From assembly GCF_965363235.1 (NCBI RefSeq), contig NC_134839.1, positions 61,719,560-61,783,559 of the forward strand: 64,000 nucleotides of DNA, in the 5' to 3' direction. Shown in pieces: positions 32,492 through 42,900 of the stretch. Source of the stretch: Mytilus galloprovincialis. Taxonomy: Eukaryota; Mollusca; Bivalvia; Mytilida; Mytilidae. The translations under genes and the position numbers were made by a program. The notes below the pieces were generated by a model. That model was not told the origin of the DNA and made no database searches. It was given only the letters and a program-made list of their open reading frames with translations. How positions within the stretch are numbered: position 1 is the first letter of the stretch; each line of letters starts with the position of its first letter.

Positions 32492-33489
32492 AGATTTAGT
32501 GTTTATTGTACATAGGAATATTTCAATCGCATACGTTTTTATCTTGATTTAATATTGTAAGTGCCTTAGAGTATATATAGACTGTTTCATTACCACATAT
32601 CAGTTCATCGTGTTTATGAGGTCAACACAACGACATCAATTGCGTTTTTAATCAGTGTTTCAGGGGCATAATAATCCCCATTGTTTAATCTGATAGTGGT
32701 TTAAAGTGTGTTTCGATAGTGTTGGGGCATAATAATCCCCATATTATGTAAATATATTGACGTTTCATTGTCTTCATTTATTATGTGTATATTAATTGCT
32801 AAGCATATACATTTGTTTATAATTGCTATCAGTGACGTACCATTTTCAATGAATGAGACAAGGGTTAAACATTTAAACCAGTTATAGCAGTATGACAGTT
32901 CCCGATTTGTGTTGATATTTGAACTTACTAATTAACTATGTAGATAAAGCTCTTGAGAGATAAAGAACATTATAGTATAGCAGATGCTGAGAACATTATG
33001 ATCAGAGTTCATTGACATGTTTATGAAAGTTATGTTAAGGTCAAGCAGAACATTTGATTTCATCAAGTCGTAATATTTCTTCTCACGACCCGCTGAGATA
33101 GACAGTAGTTAATCAGAACACTTGTGCTTATCACTATAAAATTTCCATGTTTTCCAGCACGCTGGAGTTACATACTGATAAACGATTAGTGATGGACGTT
33201 TTAATTGCTATTCATCTATTCGCATCTGATATTAAGTTCATTTGTATATCATTCACATATTCAGATATATTAATATAGTAACAAATCTTTGTTCAAAGAT
33301 ACTGTAAATTCAGAATTGATGCGTGCATTTATCATTGCGATTTTAGAAAATCTGTAGAATACAAAGTATCATCTATTAATGCGAGAGTTCATCACTGCCA
33401 TACGCACTCAGTAAATTTGAATTTACAGTAATCATCTTCATTTGGGGTTCAGTTGTCTCCTTTAAAAACCAGTCATCAACTGTATTTTG
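32492..33489. other. Ngaro 3' region between ORF3 and B1
   Basis: No further ORF, so the extra hydrolase ORF reported in some Ngaro elements is absent. It holds two copies of GGGGCATAATAATCCCC (32663 and 32723) and a small palindromic MITE at 33299-33433. Confidence 0.6.
33299..33433. mobile_element. Small palindromic MITE nested in the Ngaro element
   Basis: Ends ATACTGTAAATTCAGAATT and AAATTTGAATTTACAGTAAT are inverted copies. The interior has paired GCGTGCATTTAT and ATGCGAGAGTTCAT style motifs. I associate ACTGTAAATTCAG-ended MITEs with bivalve genomes from memory. It is either a passenger or part of the element's normal 3' region. Confidence 0.55.
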
Positions 33490-33988
33490 GCATATTTTCG
33501 TTATTATTAACTCAATTTCCCCAAATTTGATGCAGAGTTATTGATGTATAAGTTGCTTGTCACAGTTAATGGGACTTATAGCAGTAATTTGGTTAAATTT
33601 TAAATAGACCAGACACGTGCTAAAAGTTTCCGGACACTAACTAACAACAGATCCCTGTTCTAAGTCAGTCCTGATGTCAGTCCATGCATGGACTTCTATC
33701 ACTGACGTTTTTGATCTACATGCTTGTAGTCATAAACAAGAACAGGTCCATCAGTAAGTTCAAGCATGAACTTAAAGTTAGTGTCCTAGCGTATCAGAAG
33801 TTCAAGCATGAACTCAGATCTTCCGATTGATATGATTCTCAAGCTTGGGAATTAATCAATCACTGTGACAACAACCGAGACGGCTAAACGCCAAATGATG
33901 TTTATTTTATTGTATGTATATCATGTAGTATGTATCTTAGTTTATTATATCTTAATAAATATATATTCTATGTTTTGTTGTGTATAAA
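33490..33988 (+). repeat. Ngaro split direct repeat B1
   Basis: 499 bp from GCATATTTTCGTTATTATT to TTGTTGTGTATAAA, matching B2 at 34254-34752. It contains the palindrome GTCCATGCATGGAC, two AGTTCAAGCATGAACT motifs and AATAAA at 33954. Confidence 0.9.
33954..33959 (+). terminator. AATAAA polyadenylation signal inside B1
   Basis: AATAAA lies about 30 bp before the B1/A2 junction; the same hexamer is at 34718-34723 in B2. Either could end the element transcript; use is unproven. Confidence 0.45.
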
Positions 33989-34157
33989 TGGTTATTTATA
34001 TAGGTTCACCTTAATAAATTGGTTTTATACACACAAAACTATTTTTCACGCGTGCACCTTATGGTGCCTCATGCATGAAGAGTGAAGTCATATAGCACGT
34101 GACCGATGCCATTATTAATTTGCAATGGAGTAGTGTGGTCGATTCTATATAGACTAA
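33989..34157 (+). repeat. Ngaro split direct repeat A2
   Basis: 169 bp, the same as A1. It is followed by a 96-bp sequence (34158-34253) that begins with CCACCACC-type repeats and is not seen elsewhere in the element. Confidence 0.9.
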
Positions 34158-34253
34158 CCACCACCTTCCCCACCACCACCATTGTTTCATTATATTTAGA
34201 AATCTATAATGTACTATTAAACTGCTGTCTCGGTATATAATATCTTTTAGATC

Positions 34254-34752
34254 GCATATTTTCGTTATTATTAACTCAATTTCCCCAAATTTGATGCAGA
34301 GTTATTGATGTATAAGTTGCTTGTCACAGTTAATGGGACTTATAGCAGTAATTTGGTTAAATTTTAAATAGACCAGACACGTGCTAAAAGTTTCCGGACA
34401 CTAACTAACAACAGATCCCTGTTCTAAGTCAGTCCTGATGTCAGTCCATGCATGGACTTCTATCACTGACGTTTTTGATCTACATGCTTGTAGTCATAAA
34501 CAAGAACAGGTCCATCAGTAAGTTCAAGCATGAACTTAAAGTTAGTGTCCTAGCGTATCAGAAGTTCAAGCATGAACTCAGATCTTCCGATTGATATGAT
34601 TCTCAAGCTTGGGAATTAATCAATCACTGTGACAACAACCGAGACGGCTAAACGCCAAATGATGTTTATTTTATTGTATGTATATCATGTAGTATGTATC
34701 TTAGTTTATTATATCTTAATAAATATATATTCTATGTTTTGTTGTGTATAAA
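34254..34752 (+). repeat. Ngaro split direct repeat B2
   Basis: 499 bp, the same as B1; its last base is the right end of the element. Confidence 0.9.
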
Positions 34753-37700
34753 CATTTATTATATATTGGTTTCACAAAGTTAATTGATTTAATTGATCAA
34801 ATTCTAGCTATTTGATTTCTTTTGTGTTACATTACGTACAGTGGCAAATATTAAATTTAAGAATCTTTTCAAAAGAAACTAAATGATGACTCGATAAACA
34901 TTGTCACAGTAAATTTGCAGAAAATATGTTTCAGGTTGTAAAGAAAAATGCAATATTATTATAAAATCTTCCACAGAAGAAGTAGTCAGGTGAAAAGTAA
35001 CTATTGAAAATACATATACATACGTACTTGTATACACATGCATTTAAAGGATGCAATATCTCAATAGTATAAAACTTTCTCCGTTTAGTACTAGTTTCAA
35101 ACAATTACTGTTTAAACATCGCAAGTATACAAAATGCATGTTTAATTTACTCTTTTTAAACAATTCAGTTGCATGATAAATAAAAGCCGAATTTCATGTT
35201 AAAAATAATTGACTTCGTCGTTTAATTTCTTATATATTTTACTGGTCATTTTCTCCAAAAATTACCCAATCATTAAATTGTGGTATCGTGTTGATGAATA
35301 AGATACACAGAAAACATAGAAATCGAAATACAAAGACGAAACAAATTCAAAAGTTAGCAATGACTTCTTCCGGCTGTTGTATACTCCGTTGTCCTCAAAT
35401 ACAGTTTCTAGCTATTTGATTACTTTTATGTAAGTAACAATGTATCTTTTCTTTCAAAATATTTCAATACAGATTTAAATAATCACGCTTTTGGTATCAA
35501 TCAAAAATCTTTTTTCTTTATAATGTCAATGTAGGACTATTTCCTGATTTAAAAAAAAATGTTTCCATACTCACTTAGCCATCAGTTTACAAAGACGGTA
35601 ATCAGGACAGTGCAAAATATTACATTTTATAATTAAAAATTGTTTGAAATATGAAAAAAATGAATTAAACAAAGGTCTTCGCATTCAGTCAGAAACTCAT
35701 TTATAACCCAATGCCCCGTCCCTACTACATCCTTTAATGTCGACTATCTTTGGATATTTCTAAATAAAAAAAGATTAAACTCTCTCTCTCTCTCTTAAAT
35801 GATGAATAGTAGCACTTTGCATAAATTGAAATGATATATTACACATTGATAACTTGGAGCTATCCACAAGGTTAAATGAATGAATGATTAAATCACGTAC
35901 AGTGGCAACTATTACATTTTATAATAGCTTCAAAAGAAACTGAATGATGACTGGCTGCTACACATCGTAACGGTTGATCTACAGGAAGCATGTTTCAGGT
36001 TGTAAACTAAAATGTAACCTTGATATAAAACCTCCCACAGAAGAAGCAGTCAGGTGAAAAGTAACTATTAAAAATACATATACATATGTCCTTGCATACA
36101 CATGCATTTAAAGAATGCAATATCTCAATATTATAAAACTTTTTCTCCGTTTAGTACTAGGATAAAAAAAAAAAAAAAAACTGTTCAATATATTCTTTTC
36201 AAGAATTGAATTGCATGATCAATAACTGAAAAAATTCCCAGAATTTGATGTTTAGAATAGTTGCCCTCATCGTTTTGTATCTGATATTTGTTAGTGAGCT
36301 TTTTTCAGCAGTGGCGATTTCCTGCAAAAAAGACTGAAGTATTCGTTGTTATTTTGTTGAAGAAGATATCGAATAAAGAGAAAAGTCAAAATACATACAC
36401 GAAAAGAAATCAACTGTCACCTCTTCCGGTTGTTGCCAACTCCGTTGTCTCAAATATAGTTCCTCACTGTTTGAACTCGTTTGTGTAAATAACAATATAT
36501 CCTTTCGTTCAAAATATTTCGAGACAGATTAAAAAATTCACTCTTTTGGCATAACTGTCTAAAAAATAAATCGGCTATCGTTTTTTGATAATGTCAATGT
36601 GGGACTATTTTCTGATTTTTTAAAAAGTGTTTCCATGGTCACCTAGCCATCATTTTACAATGACGGTAATCAATAATGATAAAAACTGAAACTATCAGTT
36701 CTTCTCCATAGTTCTAAAGATGTGATGTATATGCAAATGACTAATACAATTTACAATGTCTTCATCGGGACCCACGGATCTGAATCGTACATATCCTTGT
36801 TTGGGGAGACAACACTGTTTATGCATTTTCTCCACTTAAACGTTCATTGTAACACAATTGTAAAATATCGATAACAATTGTCAGTTCCCAAATTAATATT
36901 TTTAGATTGTAAACAAATCGGTAAAATAATGACTGATGGTGCGATACGTATCAAGAAATTTTGCCATGTTTAGAGTAATGAAAACACCTTTCTTCATGCA
37001 AAAATGATTTTTTTGATATATTCAGTATGCGGTGGAATGTGGAATGACTAGTTAACGTGTTTAAAACTTTTGAATAGTTCTACATAACGTAATGACATTA
37101 AACAAAGGCCCTAGCATTTAGTTGCAAACTCATTTATAGCCCTTTCACCCCATCCACACTACGTCCTTTAATGTCGTCTAGCATTGGATATTTCTAAATA
37201 AAAAAAAGATTCAACTCTCTGTCTCAAATGATGAATAGTAACACTTTGCATAAATATAAATGATATATTGCACGTTGATAAGATGGAGCCATTCATAAGG
37301 TTAATCGAATGAATGATCAAATCACGTGCAGTGGCAAATATTACATTTTATAGTAGATTCAAAAGAAACTGAGTAATGACTAGCTGCTACACATCGTAAC
37401 GATTGAATCTACAGGAAACGTGTTGCAGGTTGTAAACTAAAATGTAACCTTGATCCCATAGAAGAAGTAGTCAGGTGAAAAGTAACTATTGGAAATACAT
37501 ATACATATGTACTTGCATACACATGCATTTAAAGAATGCAATATCTCAATAGTGTAAAACTTTTTCTCCATTGAGTACTAAAAAAAAACAAAAACTGTAA
37601 AAATTGCAAGTACAAAAAAATGCATGATCGATATATTCTTTTCAAGATTTGAATTGCATGATCAATAACTGAAAAAATTCCCAGAATTTGATATTTAGAA

Positions 37701-39130
37701 TAGTTGCCCTCAACGTTTAGTATCTGATATTTGTTACTGAGCTTTTTTCAGCAGTGGCGATTTCCTGCAAAATAGACTCAAATATTCATATTCGGTGTTA
37801 TTTTGTTGAAGAAGGTATACAGAAAAGAAACAAAGTCAAAATACAAAGACGAAAAAAAATCAACTATCACCTCTTCTGGCTGTTTCAAACTCCGTTGTCC
37901 TCTAATATAGTTCCTTGCTATTTGATTTCTTTTGTGTAAATAACAATATATCTTTTCGTTCAAAATATTTCAATACAGATTTAAAAATTCACGCTTTTGA
38001 TATAACTGTCTAAAATAAAACAAAAATCTTTTTTTGATAATGTCAATGTAGGACTATTTCCTGATTTTTTATAACGTGTTTCCATGGTCACCTAGCCATA
38101 ATTTTACATAGACTGTAAACAGTTATGATAAAAACTGAAACTATCAGTTCTTCTTCGTAGTTCTTAAAATATGATATATATGCAAATGAGTAACAGAATT
38201 TACAATGTCTTCATGATTCGTACATAATCTTGTTTTGGGAGTCAACACTTTTTACGCTTTTTCTAAACAAAAACGTCCACTGTAACACAATGTTGAAATA
38301 ACTATTACAATTGTCAGTTATAAATTTAATATTTTTTTTAGTTTCTAAACAAATCAGAATAAAAAATGGCTGACAAGGCAATAACTATTTAGCCATTTTG
38401 TCATTTTAAGGGTATTGGAAACAGTAAATTAGTCCTGGTATCTATGATGAGTTCATTATTTATGCAAACATGTATTTTTATATATCCAGAACGCAGTGGT
38501 AAAGTTAAAAGACGACTTAACTAGGTTAAATTTTTCAAAATAGTCTTACATAACGTAATGAGTTGACGAAAAGGTCTTTACATTTATATACAGTTGTCAA
38601 CTCATTTATAGTCCTTCCTACAATGTCCTTTAAAGTCGGATATGTTTGGTCGTTTTGAAATAAATATTCAATAACTTCACTTAAATGATAAAACAGTATT
38701 GCATATTGATAACATATATGTTTCTACAAGGTTAAATGAATGTTTAAATAGTCTTACTTAACGTAATGACTTGAAACAAATATCCTCGCATGTAGTTGCA
38801 AACTCATTTATAGCTCTCTCCCCCAACCCTACTACGTCTACTTTGGATATTTCTAAAAAATAAAAAAAAACTCTCTCGCAAATGATAAATAGTAACATTT
38901 TACATAAACTTAAATGATATATATTGCACATTGATAACATGGAGCCATCCACAAGGTTAAATGAATGATGATAAAATCAGTGGCAAATATTACATTGCAT
39001 AACATGTTCAAAGGAAACTGTATGATTACTGGATAAACATCGTAACTGTAAATCTGTACAAAGTGTGTGTCATTTTGTAATCAAAATGCAATCTCGATAA
39101 AAAAAAACTCTCATAGAAGAAGTCAGACGA
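34753..39130 (+). repeat. Local tandem array of 1.06-1.6 kb units, right of the Ngaro insertion
   Basis: Recurring landmarks: CAGTGGCAA(A/C)TATTA at 34839, 35899, 37329 and about 38970; AGTCAGGTGAAAAGTAACTA at 34986, 36048 and 37470; CCCAGAATTTGATRTTTAGA at 36238 and 37680; GTCAATGTRGGACTATTTYC at 35525, 36590 and 38040. Spacings are therefore about 1060, 1430 and 1640 bp, the last because part of a unit is doubled. Open frames at 36288 and 37754 are corresponding stretches of two units and both are weak. No gene is supported. Confidence 0.8.
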
Positions 39131-39810
39131 AAATTAAGTGAGACAACGCAACGTGAATATTACGTTTCTGCTGTGTCACGTTCTACCTACGTAGTGTGGA
39201 CTGCATGAGCTTCATGTGATTCATATGTTAAAATCAATTTGAAAAACTGTATGTGTATGAGAAAAGTAAAAATGTTCCTTCAAATTATAAAAAAAGCATG
39301 TCACTATACATCGTAATTTTGTAGTTTTCGTAAACTAGAAAACAAATTTAATTCAAATTAAAATGTATAATTATTTTGACTTGGATTATATCAATGTAAC
39401 TGAAATACTATTGGATAACGTGACATTTGTGTCCCCTTTTCCAACATTAGAACCTTTTGTATACAGTGACTTTTCTTTCCTAACTTGTTTGGTTTTTTTT
39501 TTGGCGAATGAAAATCGTAAAAGCAAATTATTTTTGAAAAATATATATAAGTACGGCACTTTTTATTTCGTCTATATATCGTATCATGCCACAATACATG
39601 TGCCCTTTCTGAAACTAAAATCTCTAAATATTGTATGAACCAGAAACAAATAATAATTTTAGTTAATTTCATTTATAGCTGAAATTGGAAATTCCAATAC
39701 CAAAAACTTTCAGCAAATTATGTTGCTATTAATTCTTATTCATATTTTTTACAGGAAGTGCTAGGGTCAATTGTATAGTATGATTTTGTTAGATATAATT
39801 TATGGTCTAT
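39131..39810. other. No recognisable feature upstream of receptor gene 2
   Basis: Two overlapping frames on opposite strands (39363-39638 and 39391-39672) are present, but neither has a motif. This may include the promoter of receptor gene 2. Confidence 0.4.
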
Positions 39811-39812
39811 TT

Positions 39813-39850
39813 CCGTCCGGTTCATAGGGAACACTAAATACTCTCATATA
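39813..39850 (+). promoter_or_regulatory. Conserved 5' flank of receptor gene 2
   Basis: CCGTCC, GGTTCATAGGGA, ACACTAAATACT and CATAT align, in order, with 15287-15322 upstream of receptor gene 1. This is the only upstream sequence the two genes visibly share. It probably contains the transcription start or 5' UTR. Confidence 0.5.
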
Positions 39851-39861
39851 TTGATAAAAAC

Positions 39862-39922
39862 ATGTCCTCTTTTAATTTTGTGATCATTTTAATTGTTTTT
39901 TACAATTTCGTATCAGTTGTTG
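39862..39922 (+). CDS. Receptor gene 2 exon 1 (signal peptide)
   Basis: MSSFNFVIILIVFYNFVSVV plus one base; donor GTAAGT; 61 nt as in receptor gene 1. Confidence 0.8.
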
Positions 39923-42900
39923 GTAAGTTCATTTTAATATATTTTCTTGCATGTAATCAATTCATACATCTAAATGTATTACAAATCTAAATAATTATGT
40001 ATCCCGTGATGGATTTAAATATTTTCTGTATTTGCAATGAACTTGATAGAATTTTTGATATTTCCTTGCCTTTAGTGGATATTACCCCGTAGCTATATGT
40101 GTGAAAATGTTGTACTTGAATAACTGTGATCGGAATCATGCAAACGATTTTGTTAAAACTAGTGCCTTGAAAAGAGATCTTTTGCTCCTATTAAAGTTTA
40201 AAAAATTTGAACTGCAATAAAGGAAGAGCTCTTTTGCAATTTTTAAATAGTACGTTTGTTTATTTTGTGTAAGGAATGTTTAAACCTGTGAAAGAAACCA
40301 TGCATTGAAGTGTCAAGTTTTGTTGTTGTTGGAGGTTATCAAATGTAGAATCGCAATAAAGGAGTGGCTCTTTTGTATTTTATATCGCGTTTGGTGAACC
40401 TGTGTCAGAAATAGGGAAACAATTCATAATCTTTCTTTTACCGGGCAATAATAACAACAACTACCGTTTTGGGTGTTTTTTTTTAGGAAAAATTCAGTTA
40501 CTGACTGCATCCTACTCCCAGTTGTGACACTCTGACTTGCTGTTGATTCGCTCATTTTCTTCGTTTAAATCGGCGATCGCCTCCAAGTGACATTAATATC
40601 TAGTGAACACATGTATTTCCAGAGTTTAGTTTAATTAGCTATAAAACCAGGTTCAATCCACCATTTACTACATATGCAAGTACCTGTACAAAGTCAGGAA
40701 TACAGTTGTTATCCGTTTGTTTGAAGCATTTGCCATCTAATTAGGGACTTTCCGTTTAGAATTTTCCTCGGAGTTCACTAGTTTTTTAATTTACTTTTCA
40801 TTGCATACGAATGTTTGTCATTTATTTTTCTATTTCAATGTTCTGCTGCAAAATCGAGGCATAAAAAAATCAATATTCAAAATTCAACTTTTGTACAAAA
40901 ATATGTTGTTGAGTACATTTCAACATTGTTTGCACGACAATATTCATGTACAAAGTTATTCTTTCTGAATAGAACTGATATACTTGGGAATGAAAAGGTT
41001 TTGAATAACATTAAATACATATTTGTATCATGGTCGAAAGTTCTAGTATTTTTGATGTATATGAAGCTATTTGATGAACATGAACATGTATATAAAAATT
41101 CATTTAACTGAAAAATTAATTTATTACATGATATTTGTTTTTTTAATCGGACCAGAAATCATTTCCTTTTCCCTTCTTGTTTCGACTTTTATTTTAGAGC
41201 TGACATATTTACATGATGAATATGATGTTGATGATAACATTTTTAAACGTGAAATCTTTTTAGTTTCAAAGCTATATTAATAAATACAATTTAATTACAA
41301 ATGATGTTCAAATTTAAAGCCAAGGGAAATAAATAAAACATAGTTCCTAAATTGATGAAATATAATAGATAGATACAGAAATAGGTCTAGGTTTAGGTTC
41401 ACACCGAACAGCAAGCTAAAAAGGGCCTTAAAATACAAGTATAAAACCATACAAACGGGAAAATCAACGCTCTAATCTATATCAAAAACGAGAAAAATAA
41501 AGTTCAGAATACAACCGAGTAATACCAAATAAATTTCAGACCAACTCAGACTGGTCGAGTAAAATTCAGTTCAGGCGAGTACAGATATAGGCCACTTCAG
41601 ACTTTTATTAGTTTGAAGTGTTAAGTTTGTCTTCAAAAATACATGAAAACACAGCTATCGTTTTTACCAATACTAACTTGGGCAGGGATTACAATTTCTA
41701 TCATTTTATTTCTGCATGGACTTGCATGAATTTGTTTGTTATGTTGATTTATAGATCAGATAAAAATATGCATAATTAAACAAGTTGAATAAATTAACAT
41801 AACTACATAGACAGTAGCCGTAACCCAGAGTTCCAAGTTCAAGTTGTATTCTGCTATATTCAAAAGTTTGAACACATGACTGACTAAAAAATCTTTTTTC
41901 TTTTGTGACGTTCTTAAGTCCTTCTATTCAACTTTGTCATCTTGTATTTTAGATAAAAAGAACAAAACCTTTGTCAGTAACATGATTTTTCCACTACCAG
42001 TAAATTTCCACTACTTATCCTGTTTGTGCCTAAAACCTACAATCATCACTTTTAAATAAACTTATCATACATACCAGGATTGAACTTTTGTATTTGCAAC
42101 AAACGCTAGTTTTGTCTACAAAAGACTCATCAATGACGCTCGAATAAAAAAAATAAAAAGACCAAATAAAGTACGAAGTTGAAGAGAATTGAGGACCAAA
42201 TGATAGCTACATTTTGCAAAATACAGGTAAGTAATCTATTCGTGAGGTAGAAAAGCCCTATTTTTAAAAAAAATCAAAGTTTTGTAAGCAGTTAATTTAA
42301 AACTATGACCATATCAATGATAATTCATGTCAACACATAGGCCAAATAAAGTACGAAGTTGAAGAACATTCAGGACCAAATATTCCTAAAGTTTTGCCAT
42401 TCATGTCAATACAGAAGTTCTAACTACTGGGCTGGTGATACCATCTGAAAATAAAATCTCGACCAGCAGTGGCATCGACCGAGTGGTTGTAAAAAAAAAC
42501 ATCATAGATAAAAGAATTGATATTTTGTATTTGCCCCAAATGCGCGTTTTGTCTACAAAAGACTCATCAGTTAAGCCTTATTTTTTCAAAAATTCCAAGT
42601 AAACAGTTAATTTATAGTTATGACCATATCAATGATGATTCATATCAACACAAAAGTTCTGACTACTGGGCTTGTGATACCCTCGGTTAATAAAGACTCC
42701 ACCAACAGTGGCATCGACCCAGTGATTGTAAATAAACTCATCACAGATACAAGGATTGAAATTTTGTACTTGCGCAATTTACTTTTAATCCTATAATGCA
42801 AAGATTTATTCATAATGAAAAGGATGTCTGAGTTTTTACAATTTTTTTCCATGCATAAATAAAAGCAACAGTAGTATACCGCTGTTCAAAAGTCATAAAT

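Larger units (their letters stand above)
28301..34752 (+). mobile_element. Intact Ngaro-type (DIRS order) tyrosine-recombinase retrotransposon
   Basis: Element of 6452 bp organised A1 (28301-28469) - three ORFs - B1 (33490-33988) - A2 (33989-34157) - spacer - B2 (34254-34752). The A copies and the B copies look identical by eye. Split direct repeats of this order, with RT-RNase H and a tyrosine recombinase and without an integrase or a visible methyltransferase, define Ngaro-like members of the DIRS order. The B1/A2 junction equals the junction expected when the outer ends are joined in a circle. No target-site duplication is evident. All three frames are open, so the copy is young and possibly active. 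Confidence 0.93.

Noticed and set aside
35778..35797. CT microsatellite
   Set aside because: Too short to merit a feature; a small expansion within one array unit.
39363..39672. Opposed 91- and 93-codon frames upstream of receptor gene 2
   Set aside because: Neither shows a motif or codon pattern; likely chance.
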